Source of the DNA: Henricia sp. BOLD:AAB3569
Lineage: Eukaryota; Echinodermata; Asteroidea; Spinulosida; Echinasteridae
Assembly (NCBI GenBank): GCA_037783545.1
Contig: JBBELK010000030.1
Span: 434,001-498,000 of the forward strand
Reading direction: 5' to 3'
Length of the DNA: 64,000 nucleotides
Position numbers and translations under genes: made by a program
Part shown: one piece after another, positions 13,301 to 25,300 of the stretch
Layout: each line of letters starts with the position of its first letter
Numbering within the stretch: the stretch's first letter is position 1
The notes under the pieces: generated by a model
Databases searched by the model: none
What the model saw: only the letters and a program-made list of their open reading frames with translations
Told to the model about the DNA's origin: nothing

Positions 13301-16300
13301 AATCTTGGGCGGAAACATTTAATTAGATAGTTGCTACCAATTCAATCTTTACTTTAAGGAAAGTTTTCCTAGTCAAATCGTTGATTAACATTTTGGGTAT
13401 ATGGAACTGATACGCCTTTAACCCGATTCCAGTACTCAGGTACTGCCCAGAATGTTCATTATATTTTCGCATTTTAATTGACCTTTATCACGATGCATCC
13501 ATCTTTGTCTAGTTCCCCATAGTACGTGTCCAGCAGATCTGCATCTGCTTGACCATGCGATAGCACATGTAATCTTCCGTTGTTGTTTTTAAAAGAAATC
13601 ACTAGTCCGCACTACTCCGTTCTAATCGCGCTATGCGTGTAATTGTGATGCACATTGAACAATTTCAACACGGGGCAAAACTATTTTTCCTTTAAGCCTT
13701 AGTTTGGTTACGTTCAGCGGTAATAATGGCAACAGCGCCAGGAGCACCCCTGTGGGGCGTACATGTGCACTATACAGGGTGGATAAAAAAACAACGAAAC
13801 CAAGATATTATTGCTAATTGTAACTGAAGTACAGCACGTATGAATAAACAAGAGATATCATCTGTTAGGGTGGAATCTCCTCTTTAAAATGATACCCTGA
13901 TCATGTCATTATGTTTCCGGTTGACTGATCAGTGACCAGTGTTATGCGACGGTCTAGTTATGGATTTGCGCCACTTTCTTTAATGCATGGCATAGTCTGT
14001 TTGGACGCCGGACCAAGTATCCAGTAGCCAAGGACGCCTCGGAAATTAACATGTCGATACAAATGTTGGTGGGGAAAAAAACCTGCATTTTCTTAAACAG
14101 AACATTCAGTCCTACATGGGAATGCAGCGAGTTTTTGTTGAGTCCAAGGTCTGGGCGAAGGAGAACTGGTCGGTAATCCGAAAACACTAACGCAATTCAG
14201 CAAGCCCTGCATGCAGCAGGGAGAACGCAGCAGTCATAGACGAAATGGTTTAGCCGGGACTGGCCCTAACCATGTTCAACACAATTGTTCGGTGGTACCT
14301 TTACAGAATTGTGGCTCGTAAGACATCAACTGCTTTCTGGCAATCTTCAGAGGCATCTTAGGTTTAGCCAATGGATACTTGATTGTCCAAACAGGCCATG
14401 CCATGGTTCAGGCCATGACTGGACGCAATTGAAGAAAATGGCGCAAATCCCAAACTAGAACCTTGCATAACATTGATCACTGCTCAGTCAACCAGAAACA
14501 TAATGACATGATCATTTTAAAGAGGAGATTCCACCCTAACAGATGTTATATACCTCATGCGTAGATTCCTGTCATCTGATTGGTTAAAAGTGGGGGCATT
14601 GAATCAGCTAGACCCGGCGCGTATATGCCCACCGGGCAATAGTCTTTGCCATGCCCCGGGCATAGTCATTTAGCGGGTTCCGGATGCGCGTATTACATGT
14701 GTTAGCATAGCTGTACACCAACTATGCAGCTGGGCGCATAACGTAAACATTCAACAGGACGGTAATGGCAGTCTCGACGAAGTCGTTTTGTCGTCCGTCG
14801 TAGATGATAAAGTCCCTAAGAAAGTAAGAGAAGTGGCCTACGTTGACAACTGTGTCAGGTCAAATGTGCTACTAAAGTGCCAGGTGATTATGCAACAAAT
14901 TTTTTGCTGTAAATATACAACTTTTCCGCTGTAGACCCGCTTCCGAAATCGAAACTCGAAGGATCACTGTCATGACTGTGACTGTGTATCGTTACTTTTA
15001 ACCAACCAGATAACAAACATCTACACATTCGGTATATAAAACAAATATTGACTGCTGTTTATTCGGGCCATGGTTAAGATTATAGGCCCTCGGTGATCTC
15101 GAAACCATGACTATGCCCCTCGGCTACCGCCTCGGGGCATAGTCATGGCTTCGAGATCACCTTGGGCCTATAATCTTAACCATGCCCCTCATTGCAGTCA
15201 ATATTTGTATAATATCTCCCGTTCATTCATACGTGCCCTACTTCAGTCACAATTAGCGATAATATCTCGGTTTCATTTTTTTTATCCACCCTGTATAAGT
15301 ATCCACCATTATTATTATTATTATCATTATTATTTTAATAGGGGAAAAGGGAAGAAGGCCGCACCGTGATAAAGGTCTATATAGGCCTGGTTCTACCACT
15401 GATTTCTGACTGTGGTCATGAAAACTTGTAAAAACGTCTAGATCAGGTCACAAATTACCCGTTAACTGGATCCAGAGCCAATCCAGATGGAGACACAAGC
15501 CGAGAACCAATGACTGTGGATCTGTGCGAACCATTCAACTCAGACACCTCAATGCGGTTACCCATGTTCTCCACGTAGTACAGCTTGTTGGTGACCCAGT
15601 CCACTGCTATCTCGGTAATTTGCAAATTAGTTGGGATGGTTGTAACCAGGGTCGGACTGGCAAGGTTGCCACCAAAGATGTTGGATGAATAGACCTGGGT
15701 ACATGGAAAGAATGTGTTATTATTTTAAACTCGGCTACAATAAAGTGGAAACAAGACCACCAGAAATGACAAGTACCCTCAATTTAGTTTGTACGCAAGA
15801 AATACTGGTTATCCACACTTGAAGTGTGCGCAAAGCGATGCGTAGAAAGCTAAATAAATAAATAAATAAATAAATAAAAATCATGATTGACCTCTGAGAT
15901 TAACTGCCAGTAATACGATCATCACTGACATCACAAAGTGACACCAAAGTGCACTTCTGTTTGTGAAAACTGCACAATGGGGGACACAAGTTTTTACGAA
16001 CTGACATCTGAGTGTGTGCACACACTCGTACACCGGACTTGTAACACATGAATTTTTGTTTCCATGAACTGACACGTACACCCGAGTAAACGTTTTATTT
16101 TAAAAAGCTTTGACATGAATGATATCATCCATATACTTGTGGAATATTATAAAAATGTGATTGAAACATTTTCTAATTTGTTAATTTATCATAGGTGTCA
16201 GTTCGTGAAAACACAATTTACGTGCCGACATCATTATGTAACCGAGACCAGCACTAAAGTGCCATGTGTGTCAGTTTATGGTATCACCGACGAGGTGTGC

Positions 16301-19300
16301 GCATACCAACCAATAACTCAAGTCGTTTAGTTCCCCTGTATGGGAATAGCACAGTAAAGCGGTTTCATACTTGCCTTTCCTTCATCCGATGAAACCCAGT
16401 ATATTTTGCCCTGAACGTAATGGTACGTCAGCTGGCCGGGAGTGACCGATTCTGGTGCTGTAGCAATGGTAACTCTCTGGTGTCCATCGAGATTGGAGCG
16501 TGTGATGGTTTGTTCCCAGGAGACTAATAGGTAGGGAATGTCACTGGCTGCAAAATAATACACAATCAGCCAAATAATGGCAGAAATCCACCAAATCAAA
16601 TGGTCCCTGTCACACAGTCAAGGGCTGCGTTCCACTTACGAGAACATTTGCAAACGTTGGCAACATTGGCCAACAATTTCAAGTGAAACGAATTGTGCGC
16701 CACCAAGGATGGCCAACATTGTCCAACGAACTTTTGGGTTGTTTGCGATATTCACAAGTCATTTCAAAATGGCGAACGGACATATAAAACGATGACAGAC
16801 GATGCTTTCAAGTTTTGAAAAAACAAATAAATCGCATGTTTTGTGATTTTGTTTCATTAATATCGCTGGCCATACACAATCAATGGCAACATCTCACAAT
16901 AACTCAGGAGACTAGTTAATCCCATTTGTGGAGTTTGTTTGCAGTATGCTACAGAACTCAACATTTTGGTGAGCAGCGGCGAGCCACATTACAGTAGGGA
17001 CCATTAGAAATGGTACGCGTACGGGAAACGTGTGCAGCTTGCAAAATCTGGGTTGTTATATCACAATTTTGCGTAGCTGTTCAAAAAATGTGCGGATGTG
17101 TACATGGTTATATTGATGTAAAAAGTCACATTACCTATGCTGTGCAGACAAAATAACCGCGCAAACTGTTGGTACAACCATCCAGTTTTTCCCAGCCGCA
17201 TACGTTTCCCGTACGCGTACCATTTCTAATGGTCCCTAATGTTGTTACGCATCTGCAGGGAGTGGGTGCCGCTATCGAACTACTAAGGAATGCCGGGAAG
17301 AGAGCCCGGAAGTCGAAGGGCAAGTCCATTGACTCAATAGCAATAGCTCCATAGGAATAGCAATAGCATTGATTTTAAAGCAATAGTAGTGTCCCGGCTT
17401 CAATAGGATTTGTGCAAGGTGGCACTAGGGCCCCCTACAGGCCACTACGGCTATGCCGGCAGCCCTAGTGTCCACTAAGGCTCTAGTAGGGTCCACTCTT
17501 TTTACAGAATTTCACTCCTTTTAGATTGATTTTCACTGTTACCGAGTGGTTTTATAAGGGAGTCACTCTTTTAAAGAGTGAGTTTTTCACTCTTTTGCAT
17601 TTAGAGAGTAGGATTGACTAGGATTAACTACGAAGTCCAATCGTACATGTAGCACCATCGGGACGCAAATCCAGGCATGTGTGATTGTAGCCTTACATGT
17701 ACATGTGGAGTTGTTGATACAATCTGCCACCAGTTATGGCATGGACTTAAACTATGTCCAGATTGAACTAATTTTTACAAAAAACGTTACCACAAACTAC
17801 TGTTTAATTGTGGTAAATCTTCTGTGCATCCACACTCGGAATTATTTTTGGCCCATGGAATGTCCTTTTAAATGGTAAAACTTAAAGTAGCATATATCCT
17901 CATCATCCAGGTCCACACACAAGTTACATGATCTCAATGTACCTTGGGATGACAGAAAAATCTTAAGGGCCTTATCGGGTTCGAACCGGAGACCTCTGAT
18001 TCACTGGGCAAATGCTCTACCAGTTGAGCTACATGTACAAGGCGCAGTGGTATACTCCCTTAGGTTTTCCCTACAAACCCAATTTTTCTCTCAATGTATG
18101 TTGTATGTGTATCATGTTTTTACATTGCCCCCTCTGCATGGGACTTTCCATTGATGTAAAATTTACAATGTAATTCTCCTGGTACCCACCTCACCCTGTA
18201 AAACTCGACAGTCAACACTTGGCAATTTTGGGTGTATACTAAATTTGGTAAATTTAGCAATGATAGACCCAGACCTTAACCACTTGATGCAGGAAGTGTA
18301 AACATGTTCTGGCAATGTATGGTCACAGGGGCAGTTAACTGAGTGTTGCAAAGTATATTATCTTTTGGTGAGAAGATTCATACAACTTAATGTAGAAATG
18401 ACTCTCAAGAGTCGGTATTTGTAGTGCTTGACCTGGTGTTAACTTTTTTTATATATATATTTTTTAAATATTTTTAAAAATAATCCTGCCATCAACTGGT
18501 TAAGATCTTTTTAAGACTTACCAAGTGATCTGCAGTGTCCATTTGATTCCAGTAAGTAACCATCTTCACATGAACACTGAAATGAACTCGGAGAATTCTC
18601 ACAGCCCTGTTCACAGAAACCCCATTGACTGCATTCATCATAATCTGCCAAAGGGTCGCCAACAAAAATTGGTCATGTTCATTATTTTTTTAATAATTTT
18701 ATTTACCACATCCAACAGCGGAGGGACCGCCAATTACAGGAATGGGAGCAAGTGTGGTTGAGTGCCTTGCTCAAGGGCACAGGTGCCACAACCCGTCACG
18801 GCCAGGAATCGAACCTACATTCTAGTACTAGCACAGGAACTTAAGTTCGACGCACTAGACCGCTCGGCCATAACACCCCACAAATTAACTATTTACTATA
18901 CAAATACTGAATTTGCCTGCTAAATGTTACAAAGATGAATTACACATAATTATCAGAAAAAGTAAAGTTCCCGTATAGACCAATCCAGTAACTAAGGTCT
19001 CCTTTCCTGTATATCGGCCATAGCTGGGGGGCTTCCAGTGCATGAACTGCGCATTTTGTGTTGCTGTCAGAATGAAAAGCGCTCATCCATTACATGCATG
19101 CGACACGCCTCCTTCGCGTAGATGCAACTCGCTCCCTTCGCGTACACAACCCTACAAAGACGCGCAACTTGTTCGAAGTAAACAAACGCAACTGCCAACC
19201 TCAGCAACAGCAAAAACAGTTCATTCAGTGGAAGCCCCCCAGCTAGGGCGGATATAAAGAAAAAGAATCCTCGGCTCTCGGATTGGTGTATAGTTGATGG

Positions 19301-22300
19301 CATAAAAGGCCTTAGTTGTCAAAGATGCCATAAATTAACAGCAGGCAGTCTGTGCCTTTCAAATCTGAATAATTGAATACACACACAAGGGACAGCACAA
19401 ACAACAGCAAAGAATCTTCTAAACTTTACCTACCTTCACATGATCGATTGTTCGAACTGACTACATAACCAGCATCACAGTAACACACTCCACCATTTGG
19501 GGCAGCAGTGCATCTATACTCGCAACTCAGAAATCCACAAGAGCGTGTATCTGGTTCAAGAAAGAGCATAATATGCAGAATACATTCTGAATACTAAGTT
19601 TTCAAGTATTTCCAGTTTCCGTGAAAGATTTGTTATCCATTGCACATGCATTACATGTGTCAAATTGCTCCAAAAAGCGATTTTGACAGACAATTTATGT
19701 TTTGCAAAAATGGAATAACTAACTAAAGTTTTTTGTCAACTTGTTTTCTTAGCAACAGTATTAGAATACCAGTCAATCGCAATACACATCACATATGATT
19801 TTGCTCTAAGCAGATTTTATTGCAAAAATGCATTACGAAATTTGGAGCATTCACAAAGGGAGAATTCACCTTACAAATTTGTCTCGTTGAATTAAAGACA
19901 CAGGCTCGTCAATGTGCGAGGAACAAATTTTTGCCACGAAATTCACCGCACTCCATACTAGTTGGGCAGTCAGCTGTTACGATCCCAGAGACTGCAGGTT
20001 CATTGGTTTATGTACGTACATACAAACACACGTACGCTCGTGATTTGACTATACGCATTTACACAAAGGGCGAGAATTAATACTGTCTGTTGTCGAGCGC
20101 GCCTGCTCCCTCCGCGATCGTAAGAGCTCTGGCAAGGTATTGAGTGTGGTGAATTTCGTGGCACGAATCGTGCATTGATGAGCCTGCGTCTTTAAGCCGT
20201 CTTTTTCAAATGGAGGTATTTAGCTTCATCGAACAAATAGATTCTAATCTTCTTCACATGAAGAGCCATGCATTCACGTAAGGAAATATTTTTGTTAAAT
20301 CTTCGTCAAACAAAGCAATTTCTCTAACTCCTGACACAATTATCTCCATATAAATAAATCTTACATTATTCCAATTTAGCCTCAATCTCTAAATCACCCC
20401 CTCCCTATACATGGTTCTTGTTTTAAGTAAATTTGTTTTAAACATGTGTGATTTTTCTTGTCAGCTCATGAAGTAAATCTCTGAGTCATGACATATTGGA
20501 CCTTTAAGGTTAAAATGAACTCACTGCAAGGTGCCTGTTCATCCTCCCCATCAGGACAGTCATCCGTTCCATCGCAGAGTTTGTCAATCGGGACGCAACG
20601 TCGCAAGTTCTGGGAGCATGGCCATTGTTGAGGCGGGCAAGAGAACGTGCCCACTGATGTCACAAATCAGAACCGACAACGTAAGGAAAAAGACATCAAG
20701 AAAAGGAATCCAGAATGTGTCACACCGACAAACATCACAATATTAAACACTATGGCCCGAATTTACGAAAGGTATTTTTCGCTTAATCCCGTGTAACTTT
20801 CAAAAACGGACGATGATCATGCGTTTATAAATAGTCATCGAATTACAAAACTTGAAGAAGTTAAACACGTCTAACTCACGGCAAAAAGTTAAACACCCGA
20901 GTGCAAATGTAAATGAAATCCTTAAACATCTGTACTTACCACAGTGCAATTCATCTGATCCATCTGCACAGTACATCAACCCATCACAGACATACTCTGG
21001 TGGAATACACTGACCGCTGATGCAAGTAAAATCATCCCCTTGACATGACAGATGCGCTGTAAAGAGTAGTGTTTCATATGTACATGTATGTCAGCAAAAT
21101 ATTAATTGTGTGCTATTGGTGTTATAGACTAATCAACACCCATTTAATGCTACATCACTAATTTGCTGTGCAATTTAGTTCCATCCGTTTTTTTTCCCCC
21201 CCATTGCACGGTACGCCCACGCGCGTGTACAGTACATGTACGTGTACGTGTACGTGTACGTGTACGTGTACGTGTACGTGTACAGTACGTGTACGTGTAC
21301 GTGTACGTGTACGTGTACGTGTACGTGTACGTGTACGTGTACGTGTACGTGTACGTGTACGTGTACGTGTACGTGTACGTGTACGTGTACGTGTACGTGT
21401 ACGTGTACGTGTACGTGTACGTGTACGTGTACGTGTACGTGTACGTGTACGTGTACGTGTACGTGTACGTGTACGTGTACGTGTACGTGTACGTGTACGT
21501 GTACGTGTACGTGTACGTGTACGTGTACGTGTACGTGTACGTGTACGTGTGCGTGTACGTATGCGTGTACGTATGCGTGTACGTATGCGTGTGCGTGTAC
21601 GTGTACGACTATGTGTACGTGTACGACTATGTGCGTGTCAAATCTGACGACCCCTTACACAAATTTGTTTTACAACTCATCGCAAGAACAGGTAAGCCTG
21701 AAAAATTTGTAAACAAAAATGTAGGATGACAAGGATCTACTAGGGAGTTATATAAAACAAATAATGAACGTTTTAATTTGTGCAATAGAAGGAATATTTT
21801 CATGAGGTGAAAGATGGAATATGTTCCATTCAACTCATCTTTCACCTCATGAAAATATTCCTGCCATTGCACAAGTTTATAAACATTCATTATTTGTATA
21901 ATATTTTATTTGGTCATTTTCTAGAAAATGTAGCAAAAATACTGAAGGAGTTTTAACAGATGAGACAATTTTGTGATCTGTTTGAGATGTTTTTACGTTA
22001 TCTGTTTGTTTGGGGACATAACGAGGAAAAGATTGGGAAAAATTTTCCTGGAAAAAATGTTGTACTCAACTGCAATTTGCTTCATCCGATGCATCCCAGC
22101 AATTTGAGTAATGATCACAGTAGTAACGGGTCGGTAAACACTCCCCGCTGGCACAGCGTGTATGCTCAGAATGACATGTGGCAGATGCTGTAAAAAGATA
22201 CCATTTTGGATAAAAAACAATAATAACATAGACTTATATCACAAGCTTATCTGGGAACCCCACCCACTTGAGAGTGGAGAAATCAAGGCATCAGGCATAG

Positions 22301-25300
22301 TGTAAAGATTACATGCAAAATGGTAATATTGAGCCTCGGATACAGTATGTAAGGTGCGAGGTCAAAATAGAAACGTTCTGTATACCAGGAAACGGGACAT
22401 AAACGATACACCATTGCACGGTTTTCAGTGAACTAGCAAACCATTCAACTTGTCTGGCCAGATGATAGATAATTGGCAATGTTCAACCCTGCCCATGTTC
22501 GCTGAACAATAGAGAGCTTATCGGATTACGGGCCATTGTGTGACTACTCTGGGCAGACTCACTGCCACTGTTTATCACGTGACTGCCCGAACAAGGGTGT
22601 TTAACCACAACCCATTCATGCCCCAGGGGGAGCCCGGCTGGAGGGTCAGGCGGCTTCCTTTGAAGTCGTCGGCCAGTAGCAGCCTTTCGTTATCTTCATG
22701 CAGGCGGATAGTTGTAAACATGTCAATCATCGACCAACCCAGCCAAGTTGGAAACGGTTTCCTTTTAACCGACACACGGTTTTCTATCAACAGAGAAACG
22801 ATTTGAAGAGGGATTAACTCGAATCGTTTACCGGTATACAGATGTTTCTATTTTGACCTCACGCCTAAGCACAGTCTACAAGTACTCAGTGATGAGTATT
22901 TTATTTCTGGAAAATAATAAATGCACATACTGCAATTCTTTTCATCAGTGCCGTCCCAGCAGTCTATTCTAGCATTACAGCGGAGCGAGGACTCTATGCA
23001 CTGTTCATTGACGCATCTCCATTGGGAATCAGTACAAGCTGGATAATCTGAAAGATGAAGAAAAACTCCATGTCAAAAACATTATTTTTGGGGGAAACAT
23101 TTTTTTTCTCATATTTTAAATCCTGTGAGAATAGCACATGTAACTCTATCACTCATAACGTTTGTTCTTTTGAGGAAAATTCCTCGAAAATTCCTCTAGA
23201 TGCAAAAATTCAACAACAGAAAGTAGCAAATACAATGGTTTTTGTAAATTGCTAAAAGCTACCTATGTTAATTTGCAAAACATGAGATTAAAAATTGCTG
23301 ATCAGATGTTGAGACCATAAAGCAATGAAGTTTGACAACGTTGGTGAAAACAAATCTGCAACAACATCAAACTCCACTCCAGAATGCTTTATTATTAAAA
23401 TTATGGGACTGGTGCATTAAATATTGTGCATTAAATGTGGTGGATTCACATAATTTATCTGTACTCGGCCAGTTTTCAGTGAAACTTGTTTACAGCCTGT
23501 GTCCACTTTTGAATAAAATTAGTTAAGTTTTTTGGCACTCTTGGCGTACCCTGGGGATCAAGGAGCATGAGGCTCATGCACTATCATTTACAAGGTGTAA
23601 ATAACATAAACAGGTGGCATTTTTATCAAGGTGACTTAATAGCAGGTTTTACTGGATATAAAACTCGGGTATTAAAAATTAAAGATTTGGTCCAAGTGCA
23701 CAGGGCGGTCTCTAACGACCACCAAAAACAAATAGGGTAACACAACAATATGTGCATCTAATGGTTAGTGTACGCAGTCTTGGCCATTACTTAACTCTAA
23801 GGCCCGCTTTAAACGTCGCGCTTATGCCGTGTCGAATTAAATTAAACTTGATTTTTTTAATTCGACACGGCAGAAGAGTTCCACACGGCAGAAGATTTTA
23901 GCTCGACAGGGTCTGCCGTGCCAACTCTATTTAGTGCGGCACAAGCACAGCTTGGCTTCAAACGTCGTGCTTCTGCCGTGTCGAATTTATTTCCAGTTCG
24001 AAGTTGGTCCGCAATTTCGTTCCAACTAGGAATGCGCATGCTCGCAGCGCGTATGCGAGTAAAGAAATAACCAACAAACAAGTGCATCAAAATAATAAAA
24101 TGGCGACGTACAATGGACAGAATGGAAAACGCACGTGTACAACGTCCATGACGTGCACAACACTCATCCGCCATGTTGGATGTAGTTAAGCTCGACTGGG
24201 AGTTTGCCATTAAGTTCGACGTTTAAAGCCAATGCCGTGCTTACACCGTACCAACGTCGTGCCAGGTTGACTTTAATTCGACACAGCATAAGCGCGACGT
24301 TTGAAGCGGGCCTAATTGTAATCAGGAAATTCGGTACCCGGAATTTAGAACTCGGGTCCAACACTGGAACTAAGTAGGGCCATTTACCATCAAAATTATC
24401 TTAGCTAAACTGTATACAGGGATGTACATGTAGTACATGTACTTGTACTTTTGAGGTATAAAACGTAACTTTTTGGGACATATCTTGTAAGTTTCTTACC
24501 GCAGCCTTCCTCATCACTGTTATCCCCACAATCATTGCCGTTATCGCACTGCCAAGATGCACTGATACAGCCACCCATGTTGCACTGAAATTCATCACTA
24601 CTACATGTTCTTGCAGCTGAAGAATTAAGTTTACACAAAATGTTAAACAAAATGTGGAATTTTCTGACAAAAAATACAAGTGTATGAGACTTCATGAGAA
24701 ATGCGCTATAAGACAAAGGCAGATCCAGAATATTTCCAGAGGGCTGAGAGTCAAGAACGTTTTTTTTAAAACTCCCGTCCCAATGTTAAAAACATGATAT
24801 TTAGGGTCCAAGTTACTCTGACTACTCCCATAGACTATGGGAAGGAGGAGTATGTTCTGCCGTTCTTCCTTCCATCTTTTCCACCCACACCACCCAGTCC
24901 TTCATTTTTAAGGAGCGCAATTGCACAGGCGCTCCTTATCAAAATAGCGCTCCTCAAAAAGTAACGGGACCATCAATGACCAAGTACGTCCGAACGCCCA
25001 CAGTCACGACAGTCGAAGTCCTATCGAAATTAGGCCGGCCGAGAGCGGTGTAGCGCCGCGCCCCATGCATCACATGCACACCACACATGCACGCGATGCA
25101 TGCACAGCCGCTGCTGGTTTGCGATGCAGGAGAAGATGGCGCTTGCTGAGGGATTAGAGTTAACCACTCACTGCAGTCACACACACGGCACCACTGCACA
25201 TTTAGCATACACTACATGGCCGTATGCCATATGACACTTGCTTGGGGACTAGACTTGCACAAGTTTGCTTCACGAAATGAATCAATTGAGGGCGCTGTTT

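Larger units (their letters stand above)
13480..15377. mobile_element. TA-type MITE R carrying two nested insertions
   Basis: The left end GACCTTTATCACG at 13480 and the right end CGTGATAAAGGTC ending at 15377 correspond to the termini of the uninterrupted 272 bp copy at 51180-51451. Interior sequence of R continues to about 13770 and resumes at about 15298, so 13773-15295 is an insertion. A TA follows the right end. Confidence 0.7.

Noticed and set aside
13954..14187. Possible transposase remnant in the foldback loop
   Set aside because: The 77-codon frame shows no DDE/DDD motif or mariner signature that I can identify.
17905..18085. Possible functional tRNA genes here and at 5.2, 29.5, 43.8, 44.0 kb
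   Set aside because: A and B boxes are present but acceptor stems do not pair, and the tRNA-like parts continue into shared SINE bodies.
21163..21729. Long reading frames of alternating VY, RV or TC dipeptides
   Set aside because: They are produced by the (GTGTAC)n array, whose unit is divisible by three; no start context, splice logic or domain supports a gene.
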